64,000 bases of DNA from Echinarachnius parma (Eukaryota; Echinodermata; Echinoidea; Clypeasteroida; Echinarachniidae). Location of the stretch: positions 88,483-152,482 of the forward strand of contig JBAMJV010003139.1 of the NCBI GenBank assembly GCA_037951105.1. Direction: 5' to 3'. Positions within the stretch are counted from its first letter, which is position 1, and each line of letters begins with the position of its first letter. Under the pieces are notes generated by a model. The model was not told the origin of the DNA. It searched no databases and saw only the letters and a program-made list of their open reading frames with translations. A program made the translations under genes and the position numbers. Of the stretch, positions 11,417 through 24,280 are shown in pieces.

Positions 11417-12442
11417 TATTTCAAAGCAAATGGAGGGTTCAAATCATTGCAAGCTTGCAAAACACAAGAATGACAGCAAGATGTGTGTTTCAGAGACTGG
11501 CTTGTATCTTTGTGTCTTTGAGAAAATATTATATAGGAGAGGGAGGGGGAAGCTTATGCATAATTGATGTGTTCTACAATTTGGTGTGTCTCTCATACTA
11601 CATATGAGGTGTTTCATAGAACATTTGACATTTGGTTGAAGTTATTCCAAATGTGTTATTCCTCGGGAGTACAGGTTTACAACAAACATTTGCACATTGT
11701 GATACATACAAAGTGTCGTTTCTTGACAAAACTTGACAAAATAATCAATAAAAGCCATTTGGGCCTGCTTTGAGAAAAGCTTGCTCTAAATTGTTCATCC
11801 TTGGAGAAAAAACAAGTTTCATCTTTTGTTTTTCAAGTTGCAATACAAATTTTCCTTGAAGAAACGTTGCTAATCTTTCCTACGTGCCCCATCAAGTTTG
11901 TAACTGCTCGTTCCTAAGGTGATTAATATTCTGGTAAAATTAGCCATTATTGGTGATTTAACAGCCCCCAAAGGTGATGTATAGATGCATCAATTTTGTT
12001 GCGCTAATTATCCACCATTTCATCGTTCATTTTTTATAACTCATTTGACTTGTTTCTCATTGTTTCTCATTAAGGAAATGGCAAAATTACTCAAGTTGTG
12101 CAGAGTCAGATGCAAACATTACCATTAGCTGCACCTGCGTCTTGTTAGTAAATAGCATTGCTTCTGGGATTATTTTTCCTGTCTCAAAATAAAATTGCAC
12201 CGGTATTAAACACTTCTTTCATTATTCTCAAATATAATACTAGATATTCTGAAAATTTGTTTTTTGTCTATAAATTATTGAGGTTATTCTATTTTAATTG
12301 AGACTGAGAATATTTTGAAAGAAATTCTAGGGATTTTTAAATAAGAAATTCTGAGCATATTTCTACTTCTAAAGAACACTCCACAATTTCAAACAAATTC
12401 ACAAAAAAGGACACTATTACTGAAAATGAACAAATTTTTTAC

Positions 12443-12620
12443 CATGATCTCTGTTAGGCATGGCATCAACCGGCGGCGTATTGCAGCGAACGACGGAGGA
12501 GGTCTCCCCGAATTCCACACTCGCTAGCTCGCTGGCAAGCTGCCGGCCATCGTCACTGAACACACAGTGGTACACCATGGCAGACTCCAGTCGTGGAAGG
12601 CTGGTAACATTTAGTGTCAG
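12443..12620 (-). CDS. Plexin exon: linker between PSI domains 1 and 2
   Basis: This 178-bp exon lies between the acceptor TTATTAACAG and the donor CATG|GTAAAA. It encodes 59 residues plus one base of the next codon. It starts LTLNVTSLPRL, has a VYHCVF core and ends in RCNTPPVDAMPNRDH. The 'L.L...NLP ... C.F ... C.(S/T)P' layout is the immunoglobulin-like beta-sandwich found between PSI1 and PSI2 in plexins, with paired cysteines at exon residues 19 and 46. The intron before it is 475 bp and the intron after it is 3,944 bp. Phase 1 at the 3' end matches the GT carried by the next exon, which restores a glycine codon. Third codon positions are GC-rich compared with the AT-rich flanks, as expected for real coding sequence here. 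Confidence 0.88.
12444..12620 (-). other. Core of plexin linker exon (phase note)
   Basis: These are the 59 complete codons of the exon above. They are listed separately because the final exon base (12443) belongs to a glycine codon split with the exon at 8498. Joining the three exons gives 174 contiguous plexin codons with no stop or frameshift. Confidence 0.8.
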
Positions 12621-13095
12621 CTGTTAATAAAAATAGGAAGAAAATAATAAAAGAATGTATTAAAGATCAATAATAGATATAAATGAACAGGTAGGAACAT
12701 AATTTCATGTTCATCTGTGCAGATACACGCAACTTCCGCCTGCAATCGAAAATTTGAAGGGGCTGGGCTCAGCAGTCCCGGAATGGGCTCTACACAAAAC
12801 TCAGGCAGGACTACTGACAAAAAAGTCTCTTGGAATGTAAAAATGTAATTCATTTGGATTGTAATACCCTTCAGGATAGCAATTTAGTTCTTTGTTCTCT
12901 CTGTGACAAATGTAGATTGCGCAAAACTAGAAAACTACCTTACTGATATTTAGTCTAATCATGCCAGCATTTACCACATGGCTTTTTCACAGAGAAGAAA
13001 ATTATATCTTAATGAACAGTATGAACCCGAACAAAGAAAAGAAGATAAGAAACCAAATAAGGATAAATAACTACAAAAGGAGTCCATTTTAGTAC
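12621..13095 (-). other. Plexin intron, 475 bp
   Basis: This is a short GT-AG intron separating the PSI1-end exon from the linker exon. The GTACTA donor is weak and the TTATTAACAG acceptor is good. Nothing else was recognised in it. Confidence 0.75.
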
Positions 13096-13231
13096 CTCTC
13101 TTTCTGTCCCAATGGGTGTGCTTGGTGGATCTACGCTGAGGATGTCGATGCATTCGTCCCGCCATCCCAGCCAGCGTTTGGAACTGGTTGCCATGGCGCC
13201 ACTGCATTCGGTGTTGTCCCATCTCGTACAA
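13096..13231 (-). CDS. Plexin exon: end of PSI domain 1 and following linker (partial gene)
   Basis: This 136-bp exon is read on the minus strand. It is preceded by the acceptor ...GCATCACAG and followed by GAG|GTACTA, a legal but weak donor. It opens with one base that completes a split codon, then has 45 codons beginning CTRWDNTEC and ending PIGTERE. Three cysteines (exon residues 1, 9 and 27) and the RWLGWRDECID segment fit the C-terminal half of the first PSI domain of plexins, where a conserved Trp and Cys precede a beta-rich linker. Plexins are single-pass semaphorin receptors that act in axon guidance and cell migration. The exon ends in phase 0 and the next exon starts in phase 0, giving ...GTERE-LTLNVTSLP, a typical plexin linker. 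The first half of PSI1 (the CGWC part) must be in an upstream exon, which I did not find. Confidence 0.8.
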
Positions 13232-13899
13232 CTGTGATGCAAAAATAAGTAAATGAAAAGGATAAAAGGAAATTAGAGAGTTGCAGTAGATCATAATATA
13301 TTACATAAATATCTGATGGCAGTATCAATAAATAGGAAGAGAAGGCAAATCATAATCTCTGATGTCCCAAGAAAATATGGTATCTACAAAGAGAAAGATT
13401 GAGGGAATAAATAACATCTGCAAGACAAATACTTGTACAGTGCATCAATGGATACAGTAAACACAATTATAGTTTGCCCCTACCTTTAAAGAATTAAAGA
13501 AGAGATTACAAATCATGTGACGCTAAATAAGAAATTAGCTGATAAACAAATTCATACATTGAAGCAACAAAATAATGAACCTATTTAAGCCTACAATGTA
13601 CATGGCCGAAAAGAAAAATTCAATGTATGCTTCATACAAGAAAAGTTATAAATACTTTTTGTTTTAGACATAAAGCTTTACATTGACATGGAAGGAAATA
13701 TATGCAAATGTGTTGCACTTGTATGGTAAATAAAAGAAAAGGAAAGTTCTAAAAGAACTTCTTTACTATTATTGAAGCTTCCACCTTCAACCTCAAGTGG
13801 ATATTAATATTCCACGACTTTCAAAAATAGATAACTGCAAACAAAAAATGTTACGCACACTTTAAATCTTCAAGATCTCTCTAACGCTTTGGATGCAAA
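13232..13899. other. Non-coding, presumed plexin intron
   Basis: AT-rich sequence upstream of the PSI1-end exon on the plexin sense strand. I searched it for the CGWC half of PSI1 and saw none. Confidence 0.4.
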
Positions 13900-15310
13900 T
13901 ACGCGACTTATCAAATATGGTTTATGCCAACTCAAAAACACAAACTCCCACACTCTTGATCCTTGTAAATAAACATCAGCTTCACTTGGAGATGATAAGG
14001 GCTCCCAAAGTGATGCTCAAACATTTACTGGGATACAACAAATGGGCTAAGGATGATTTTGGGATTCACTCCTGCATAAATCGATTCCATCCAACCTTCT
14101 CGTTTCTGTGGTGCAAGGACTTTTGATATTCATCCTCCAATTTCATCCGGCAGATTTGAAGAGCTAACATCGACTTGAGGAAATGGAGTCGTTACGGTGA
14201 ATAATTCCAGAAGAGCTTCAGACGCCTTTGAGATTTTGATATCGCCGTGAAACACTAAAAAAACATTTGCACAATCAAAAAATAGCAAAATTTGTCCTCG
14301 AAATGCAAAAAACCTGCTTCCATTATCTTCATCCTTGTTAAAATACCTATTTTTTAAAGAAATCATAAAAAGCTCTTGAGATGCTCAAGACATTAACTGG
14401 GACACAAGAAGTATGCCAAGGATAATTTCGGATTCACTTCTGCATAAAATCGATAAAGGCAAATCTATGTTCCCTATCAGAAGAAGCGAGAACTTTTTAA
14501 TATTCATCCTCAAATTTCACCAGGGAGTTTTGAAGAGCTAACATCGACTTGACAAATGGAGCCTTTCTGGTGGATTCTTTTCTGAAGAGTTTTAGATTGC
14601 TGAATTAATACAGCTGTGGAACACTACAAAAACATTTGCACAAGTCAAAATTACAAAAAAAAGTGTCCTTGAAATGCAGAAAGCCCTTTTCTTTCATCCT
14701 CATCCTCGCAAACCCCCAAAAACAGCTTCAATTCGAAATCAAGAAAGCTCCTAAAGTGATGCTCGAACATTAACTGGGCCATGGAAAGTGTGCCAAGGAT
14801 AAATTTGGATTCACTTCTCCATAAAATCGATAAGGGGAAATCTATGTTCCTTATCGGAAGAAGCCAGCAAGATCTTGTTCATATTCATCCTTAAAGTTCA
14901 TCTGGGAGTTTTGGAGAGGAAGCATTTACTTGATGAAATGGATCGGCTTTTTGGGGTGAACACTTTCAGATGATCTTTAGATTGCTCCGAGAATTAATAC
15001 AGCTGTGCAACATTACAAAACTATTTACGCTGTAAGGAGAAATTCTATCCATTTCCGATAGAAACTGAGAGGAAGCATCAACGTGTCCTTGAGTTGCAAC
15101 AAAGCCTGTTTTCTTTATCTTCCATCGAATTCAAAACATCAGCTTCATTACATAATCACTCAATCTCCCAAAGTGATGCTGAAATATTTACAGGGAAGTA
15201 AAATATATGCCAAGGATACTTTTCTGATTCACTTCTGCATAAAATTGATCGCTTTCACAACTTCTCCTGTTACGGAGGAGTGAAAAACTTTTTCAGTGTT
15301 CTGAAAAACG
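13900..15310. repeat. Degenerate tandem repeat, period 365-415 bp, four units
   Basis: The landmark GTGATGCTC.AACATT.ACTGGG occurs near 14012, 14377, 14755 and 15172. Each is followed by CCAAGGAT, TTCACTTCTGCATAAAATCGAT, then TTTGAAGAGCTAACATCGACTTG and ACACTAC.AAAACATTTGCAC. Divergence between units is high, so the array is old. The short open frames in it are by-products. Confidence 0.75.
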
Positions 15311-18300
15311 AATACTAACTTGGCAAAATGGAGACTGCTCGTGAATATTTTCGGAAAAGCTTTTTATAGATTCTACCGAGAATTAACGTAGTTGGAAAAA
15401 CACAACAAAACATTTGGGAATTTTCAACAGCCAACACTGACAAAACTGAGATGTAAATGTGATTACTTTTCAGAAGAGATATAAAAGATCCCTTGAAGAA
15501 TATGTGGAAACTTGCACAAATTAAAAAACGAAACATCTGTTTTAGTATAAAGGCAAAAATAGTAAAGACAGGTTGAATGACCATATTTAAAAAATATATA
15601 TATCATTCTTGAGATTTATTTTTTAAAGTCCAGTTCACATATTTTTGAAGTGAGATTTTGTGTGAAACAGTTATATAATATCATTTAAAATGAGCAATTT
15701 CATTTTAATAAATATACATGTATTCAAGTTGGCATTCATTTAATCATGGTTTAAATGTACATCTATCTGTGTTTGGTAAAATTCTATAATAGAAAAAAAA
15801 TGTAGGACCTTAGTTTTGTAAATTTATTTTGTCAATTATATGACAAAAACAACAACATGGATTACTAATCACATTTATAACTGAAAATAGATCCAATTAA
15901 AGCTATACCACCTAGTTGCTGACAAATAACCGCCGGCTAGTTTTGTTAATACGCTTGTATTAATACCGCTCTGAAAAACAAAATTAGCTTATTTTCAATG
16001 TCAGATTCCAGTGCTGTAAATAAGCCCATTAACGCAGGATGACAACAACTTAACTCACACCCCATGGCTACAAAACGATATATAGAAATGCGCAAACTAA
16101 TTAGCGGCGAGCTCAGAGAGAGGTGTGAAATCAGAGTGCACTTGTGACATTCAAAACGCATTTCCCATCTCGTTAATTTGCTCGTTTGATGTCCGGCAGT
16201 TATGATAACCACGTGTTCGTAATCATCATCCACCAAATCCCGGCCACGATAAATATCAAAGATAATTAGTGTGTGTAGTAAGGGTTGATCCAAACGAGGG
16301 GCGAAGGGGGAGGTAGGGTATTTACAGTGCAAGAGGTGCCACATGTATTATCAATAAGCATGGTGTTCAGTAATTCTTTTTCTTTAACAAACAAGGGGGG
16401 GGGGGGGGGGGGGGGGTGATTTCCACGGGGTAGGCAATGCTAGAAATGAACCTTTTTGCCTTGTGGCCCAGTTGGGCATGTAAAACAAGATTATTCAAAT
16501 TATAGTGGCCCGGCCCTAAATCTGGAAGCCCTAACCAAAGAAAAACATTACACATTATATCATATTTGCTTGCCCATTAGAGCCAGTGGAATTTAGCATT
16601 AATGAATTAAGGTGGCCAGAAGCTAAATTTTAGTGGCCCCAGGCAAGGAGGGCTGTGCTAATTTCAAACATTGGGGTGGGGCATTACTGTCCCTATCCTC
16701 CCCCCCTCCCCTCCCCCCCCCCCCCCCCCCTAGCTACCCCACTGCAAATGATGACTTTAAGCCCTTTTTATCTCCCGTTAACAAGATGTCATCAATTGAT
16801 CAAGGTCAAATCTGTTGCGAGTCAATTAACGAGATTGGTCGCAGCGCTGGGCTTTAATCGACAACACGTCCAAAAGGATAGCTCCCCTTGTTGTTTGCTC
16901 CCTCATCGATAATTATACCAATATTTGGTTCACTGACATGTTCATGTACACTACCATACGTGACTTTTGTTATAATTTTGCCTTTGTGACATTAGAGAGA
17001 ATTTTCTGTGTATGAAAATAAAGTTGAATGTGGAAACACACAATTTAAAATATATGCTATAAATGCAATGTGAAAGATACTGACGTGAATGTGAATCTGG
17101 TAGCAAAAGCATTTTTTTTCCTCATTGTTTTTAACATTCTGCCAAATAAAAATATCAAAACGGTCCATCATCATTACATTCAATTTGTCTTATTTGCTTA
17201 TTTTAGATTATGACTGATGCCTACATAGAAGTTTAAGAAAACAAAATGAATCCTTTCTTTACTTTTGGCACCAAAGTGCACAAGACATCAATGCCTTCTC
17301 TGAGGCTTAGCGCTGATTGTGTTAATCATAAGAAATAGACAAATACGAGAACTTGTCGGCAGACAGAAAAGCAAACTTTCCTGGTCATTTTTCTTCATTG
17401 CTTGATCGATCGTATGTGATTTTCTCCCATGCAGCTTTTGACATGCAACATACATCATGATGTCAGACCATATTACCAAAAGAATAGTCTTTCCGAGGAA
17501 AGTACATGTCCATGTCCATAGAGCAGTCCAAATTATTTCCCCCAAAATTCAAAATGCCCTTTGCTTATTCATATGAAACTATCCCTTGAATTTATTTAAA
17601 GACATTCTTTGTACAGAAATATGTATTAAGGAAAGCTAGTCTAAGAATAAAGATATAATATTATTCATTTTCAAGATTATCTTTTTATATGATGCAAGAC
17701 CCAAGATGATGCTATCCATTTAACCCTTTTTTAGGACTTGTAAAAATACTACATGTTTCCGTCAGGAGAATGCATGTTATATTAAAATTAAACAGTCCTA
17801 ACTATTTATTAAAGGACTTACAAAGTCTCCCTTTAAAAGGGAAATTGATTTTTCATTTTGCTAGCTTCTGCTCTTTTGGCACCAAATGGACGACGGCATG
17901 TACAAACTTAGGCCAGGTGTTTACATAAATTCAACTGAGCATCGAAACCTCAACCCTTGAAAAAAACTGAGTGATGAAAATTTCCAAAACATTCATCCCT
18001 TTTCTCACCCTCTCCCCTCCGTCGTCGCCACATCTTTGATTGAGCGGTTGTTATAATCCATATCCACGATAGATTCTACATCATGTTGTGTTTTTTCGGT
18101 TTTCTTTTTTACTACTGAAAGGGGAAGAGGCGCGAATGCTCGTAAAAAAAGAATTGATGAATGGGAATGCTAGTGCAAGGAAAACACTGCTACGAAACCT
18201 TTTCATTCTATTGATAAATAATGCACAGTAACCGATCACATGCAGGCGTTTCCAGGTGCACAAAATGAGTTGGATAAAAGCTTTCTTTTCAATAAGCAGA

Positions 18301-19449
18301 ACTTTATGAACTAATGAACTTAAATGATTTTCAATTTGTAAAAAGTGATTAACGTGAGTACAAGTGTTTGATTGAAAATGTGATGTTAACAGTTCGATCA
18401 TACCTGTATGCATTTTTCTTTTAACATGTATTTTATGCAATATACTTTCGGACTTGTGTGTGTGTAGTATGTTTATGTTTATATTGTATGTGTGCATGTG
18501 TGTATGTCGATATGCTATAATAAGAGAAATATAATACATGTAATAAAAGGAAACAACATTTCCAATCAAACATCGGAGTAATCAATCAAATTTATCAATG
18601 GCAAATGAAAACGAGAACAGATATGGAAATCCTTTGAATGAATACAAGAAAAAGGACAAGAGTTTTTGTTTTTAAAACAAGGTTGAGTAATCATACATAC
18701 AGGGAAAATGACAGTAATATTTTCAACAGTAACAAAATTTGAATAATTGTATGAAGTTAATGCAATCAGAACTGGACTCAATCAGAACTGGACTACAAAC
18801 TATAATGGCTATGATTTATATTAGAACGCATGCTATACCAACATTTAATAGTGCTGAACAGGTTAAAATTGTAGTACAAATATTCCCAGTATGGAATTAT
18901 CTTGAGTGCTCATCAAAATGCTTTGCCTTTAGGCGCTATCAAACACAAGCATCTTCACTTCTCAACTCCCGGTCACATATCACCGGATAGTGTAAACGGA
19001 TGCCCGACGAAGAGGAAAATTTCAATCCGTTCTTATGCGTTTCTTGTCAGATCCTTGTCAGGAGATATACTTTATTTCATCAGGTGGAAAATTTTGTGCA
19101 TGAAGCATTGGAGATGACTTTCACCACCGGATAATTTGATTTCACGAATTCTCTATTCGTCAGGCATCCATTCACCCTATCCAGTGATGTGTGACCGGGG
19201 CATTAATGCCAGTACTGACAAGAATACAGAGAATACAGAGCTCCCTTATTACGCATGCAAACAGCAGTGTCGCGAATGTGCCAATTGAGACCCGTTCCGA
19301 GACCCGAAACATGACCCCAACAAGTTTTCCCCTTGGAGCCCTACATTTATTATTCCATAAATACCAATATTGTTGTATTTATAACCCTGGGGTGACACAA
19401 GAGTGCGTGTGTGTTTTGTTAATACAATTACTATCTTTACTAATGAATG
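15311..19449. other. Non-coding, with oligo-G/C runs at 16395-16416 and 16713-16730
   Basis: No exon was recognised. The notable simple sequence is 22 G at 16395-16416 and 18 C at 16713-16730. These two tracts are about 300 bp apart and on opposite strands. Confidence 0.45.
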
Positions 19450-20086
19450 AATGGATGGATGGATGGATGGATGGATGGATGGATGGATGGATGGATGGAT
19501 GGATGGATGGATGGATGGATGGATGGATGGATGGATGGATGGATGGATGGATGGATGGATGGATGGATGGATGGATGGATGGATGGATGGATGGATGGAT
19601 GGATGGATGGATGGATGGATGGATGGATGGATGGATGGATGGATGGATGGATGGATGGATGGATGGATGGATGGATGGATGGATGGATGGATGGATGGAT
19701 GGATGGATGGATGGATGGATGGATGGATGGATGGATGGATGGATGGATGGATGGATGGATGGATGGATGGATGGATGGATGGATGGATGGATGGATGGAT
19801 GGATGGATGGATGGATGGATGGATGGATGGATGGATGGATGGATGGATGGATGGATGGATGGATGGATGGATGGATGGATGGATGGATGGATGGATGGAT
19901 GGATGGATGGATGGATGGATGGATGGATGGATGGATGGATGGATGGATGGATGGATGGATGGATGGATGGATGGATGGATGGATGGATGGATGGATGGAT
20001 GGATGGATGGATGGATGGATGGATGGATGGATGGATGGATGGATGGATGGATGGATGGATGGATGGATGGATGGATGGATGGATGG
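19450..20086. repeat. Uninterrupted ATGG (GGAT) microsatellite, ~159 units
   Basis: About 637 bp of perfect ATGG tetramer with no visible substitution. A 12-nt period means every frame stays open, giving WMDG repeats on plus and PSIH repeats on minus. The long apparent ORFs here are artefacts. Confidence 0.98.
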
Positions 20087-20300
20087 AAGGATGGATGGGT
20101 GGATGGATGGGTGGATGGGTGGATGGATGGAGGGATGGAAGGGTGAATTGGTGGATGGATGGATGGATTATCTGAATAGATCGATCGATGCATGGATGGA
20201 TGGATGAATGGATCGATGCATGGATGGATGGAAGGATGGATGGAAGGATGGATGAATGGATGGATGAAAGGATGAATGGAAGGATGGATGGATAAATGAA
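20087..20300. repeat. Decayed right flank of the ATGG microsatellite
   Basis: Imperfect ATGG units with interspersed GGAAGG, GGTGG, GAATGG and GATCGATGCATGG. The left border of the array, by contrast, is sharp, with only ATGAATGA before it. Confidence 0.85.
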
Positions 20301-23300
20301 TACATAGCAAGAATATGGATATGTTGACACATAAAGAAGTTAACATGTGTAAGAGCAAACCTGATGCGACATTGTCAACTTAAATCATCCATTGATGCTC
20401 AACTGCATCAGATAAACACATATCTTTGTTAGATGTGAAAACATTATCTATTTGGTAGATTTCAAAAGAGTCATATATACATCTGTAGTTTTTTTTCCAT
20501 CCATAAACTCACTCCTGCTTATTAAACCAGACACATCAACAAACAAACAGAATTCATGGAACACTCTGATCAAGATGTTGTAAGGAAACAAACAAAATGC
20601 CATCTGAATTCATGAATAACCCCGATCAGCGTTTTGTAGGATGGTTTACAGTTGCAGTGTTTATTATGCCTAGATTGCTACTACCCACGCTACATGTTGA
20701 ATAAACCACACTTACAAACACCTCCACTCTCTCCCCGTTGCCCCCCCCCCCCCCCCCTCGACACAAACCTTCCACTGAATTATACATCATCTACAATGTA
20801 AATTCAGCCTCGAAAAAGCACTATGGAACAACCGCACTACCACAAACAGTCCGTTTTGTCAATTTTGACGTTCTAGAATGTCTGTTTCCGGTGGAAACCG
20901 ATCTCATTCATTATGCAGAAGTCTTGCCGTTTTTGTTTTGTTCACCTTTCACTGAACAAGACAGGTGAACAAATTCTCACTATAGGATAAGATAAACATA
21001 GCAGTGCTTTGTTTAACCCTTTTTACACACAAACTTTGATACAGCTATTTAAATATTACCCTGTAATGCCTCTAAAAATGTTATTGGGTTAGCTGAATAG
21101 GTGATATGTAAATTCAACCTCAACATATTTTGTTGGGTGGATAGATAGATAGATAGATAGATAGATTGATTATATATAGATAGATGGACAGATAGATAGA
21201 TAGAAAGTATGCAATATAAAGACATGATCAGATGAATTGATATTGAAGAGCAGAAGAGGTCACTAACACATCACTGCTCAGTTGAAAGAAGAAAATGTGC
21301 TTCTCCTGCAAATGAAATATGAACAGCTAATCCTCACACACTTACGCAAATTAAATACTTAACTTCACAAATGGAAACGTCTTTTTCAATTACGTGCAAG
21401 CATCAGCTAAATTCCACAATGAGGTCCTTCGGGAGGGTGTAACACTTTCCTCTTTACAAATTATATCTTTTTACCAAACTTGAAAACTACGAATATAGAA
21501 ATAAATATGAATGTTTTCTTCAAGAGGGTCAATCATAATGGAATATTAAACCTTTTAAGGCCTAAGTTGGAGTAATCTTTAAATGCATGCACTTTTAATG
21601 GCCCTTGGGGAGGATTTCCTTGCTAATGGAGTCGGAGCATGAATGTAGAGGGCGAAATCAGAGTGTTTCAAATCCTCTTGACTTACACGAAGAAAAGGGA
21701 GGGGATTTTAAAACTATTAGCAGTTGAAATCTGTGCGGCAAAGTGATAAAAGAACTTTTCAACATGCAGAGTGCTCCCAAGACTCTCAGAAAAACCTGAA
21801 AACATTGTCCACACGCACATCACAAATGTCCTTGAATGAATAGAGAATTTGAAGGATGTTGTACTCTGATAACCTATTGAGAAAGAAGCCTAAAAGCTAA
21901 ATGCTTGGAAGTATTCAGAGTATATTCTATACCAATAGTACATTTTTCTTTAAACAGTCCATATTTGACAATGATATTAAATTGCTCCTTAAGGGTTATA
22001 ACCTGTTCAGGACTGGTCCAGAAAATGTTTCCAACTGTGGTATATGAATGTTACGGATGTTCAGTAAATACCAACATCTTAACTTCCTAAAAGGGTTTAT
22101 AGACAACAAAATGTCCTTGGTACAATGGAGAAATTACAAAACTATCCCTGCCAGAACAGGAATACGAGAAGGGCATTGGCTTCATTAAAAGCTTTTAAGC
22201 ATTTAGGAAGTTATCTGCAGAGTGGGAGGCACATTTGATGGGGTATCAAGGCCAGTGTAAGCAGGTTAATTGCTTGGTGAGAGGGAGAGGAGATGAGGGA
22301 GGAAGGAGTCAAAACACAGTAAACCACTAGGTTTGGTTTTGAGCAAGATGGCGATGAAGAAATCAATCCTGCTTTGACACGTTCAAAGGCCAGAAGTGTA
22401 GTAGGATTGCTTCCCCTCAAAACAAGTGAAGAAGCTCTGAATGTGACCTTGCACATGTATTAAACCACAGGCTTGTTTTTTTTTAGAGATTGGGAGAGAA
22501 ATACTGACCGGGGCCAGTAACAAAGATTACAAATTAATATGGCACATCAATCGATCGATCAATCAATTGATTGCCTGATTTATTGTCAATCTTTGTCAAT
22601 CAAAAGACAGAAAGAGGCATGCTACTATCTAACAGGAATAAGTGAGGAAAAACATAAACAGTGTATTACTTTCTAGAAATTAAAATTTTCCCTTCTTCAT
22701 ATTAAAATTTGTAAAAAGTATAAAAGCCTTTTTAAGATTACAAATTTGACATATGGAAAATAGAATGAAACCTTGCCATTCACCAAAACACCTTTTTTGC
22801 AACTCTTGAGAGATTTCAAGATGCTCTCAAGCTATCAATCTATCAAGCTATCATTTTTGTGATATGAATTTTAGAGAAATTAATTCCAAACAATCCAGTC
22901 ACGTATTCTGAATCACCTGGCAAGTTGATATATATACATTATGGAGTGCAACAAATGCAAAACAGAATTTTCAGTGCAAATGTATTGCCTACAGCTAGTC
23001 AATTCATATGGGATTTCTGCACATATTACCTGTCATGGCGCAAGCATGAACCAAACAAGAAGACATCATCAACATAAAAAAAATGTCCATTAGAGAAAAA
23101 CAAGAGGGAAATGCATTAATGGCTTGTTTCAGGCCATTCACTCACCAGGGAGGAAGGACCCATTCATAATTTATCAGAAATGCCGATGCTTTTAGTCCAT
23201 TCCCATGCATTAGGGTGACCTCCAATGACTTGTTTCAAGTCCTTGTCCCATCATAATGACAGAAAATTGCTGAATTAATGATTAGGGAAGATGTAACTCA

Positions 23301-24043
23301 TGCTATGTCATAACGATCGTAATGACACTAGGATGGAAAATACATGCACTTATGATTAAAAAGATTATAGGACTCAATGTCGGCGAATGATTAAATCTGC
23401 CTTAATGATGCTACTATCTTTCATTAATTTATCTTCTATTTAATTCTGCTTCAGCATAATGAAGTTCTGAACATATGCAATACCCTTGGGCAGTGGTCTT
23501 TGAAAAGGGCATATTATACGCATACACACAATATAGTTTTGAATGGTTCAACAAACCAGGGTGGGGTTGGGAGGCCTTGTGGCTCTACATATTTCTTGTT
23601 TGTATTATGCTGTATATTTGCAATGTCAGCTCTGCATTTAGGGCCCAAAACAACTTTCCATGACACTTTCATTAGAGCAGATCTACACATTTACTGGCGT
23701 ACTTTATGTGTAGATTGGCACAGACGTTTCACTGTGTAACTAGCGTCAATATAATTGCCCTACTGGCATGGAATGAGTTAACCGAGACTGATGAAATATG
23801 TGGAGATCAATATATAAATGAAGTTTAGACACCAAATACATGAATGACATTATCTTAATCATCTTATCATTGATATTTCCAAAAACTTTAAAAAAACATC
23901 AAAACAGGGGGCGGGAAGAACTTCTAACAATGGTTTTCACAAAACCATTAATTTTCTATAAATCAAGCATGTTCCAAATTGTCAGTAAAACCTTAAATAC
24001 AATTCACAAACATATAATATGTTTAAAGTTCTTTTTTCTGTTG
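20301..24043. other. Non-coding, low-complexity islands only
   Basis: No exon was recognised. It contains 17 C at 20741-20757, a GATA microsatellite near 21139-21166, and a partial 90-bp-class element at about 21996-22035 (AACCTGTTCAGGACTGGTCC). Confidence 0.4.
21139..21166. repeat. GATA microsatellite
   Basis: Seven tandem GATA/ATAG units, followed by imperfect copies to about 21204. Confidence 0.85.
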
Positions 24044-24280
24044 ATATATGATGACATAAATGGTACCCTGGGGTACCAAACGAATATCCGCCATTTTGTT
24101 GAATTATTTATTTATTTCATGAGGGCTGTACCAGGGTATAGTGTGCATACAATCGCGCGCTGCACTCATAGAGTTATGGCTGCACTGCATACACAACGCA
24201 ATACGGTTGTGCTTCGAGTGGACACAAGATGGCGCTACACAACGCGGTACCCCGGGGTACCACGTGTGTCGTCATATAAT
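24044..24280. mobile_element. Inverted-repeat element with GGTACCCYGGGGTACC ends, ~237 bp
   Basis: The left end reads ATATGATGACATAAATGGTA then CCCTGGGGTACC. The right end reads GGTACCCCGGGGTACC then ACGTGTGTCGTCATATAAT. The outer ATATGA(T/C)GAC and the self-palindromic GGTACC blocks are in inverted orientation. The interior is GC-rich with a CGCGCGC core. No coding sequence, so a MITE-like element. Confidence 0.65.

Larger units (their letters stand above)
8499..12442 (-). other. Plexin intron, 3.9 kb
   Basis: This is a GT-AG intron between the linker exon and the PSI2 exon. It contains the intact intronless ORF at 10451-11416, two TTAACC-type short elements (9386-9466 and 9748-9839) and a pair of ~25-bp direct repeats about 110 bp apart (10275-10300 and 10383-10410, sharing CAATGTTTCTCCTCT). 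No other open frame with coding character is visible in it. Confidence 0.8.

Noticed and set aside
19191..20358. Very long frames (up to 369 aa) of WMDG or PSIH repeats on both strands
   Set aside because: They are direct translations of the ATGG microsatellite, which has no stop in any of the frames involved. There is no complex sequence or splice context.
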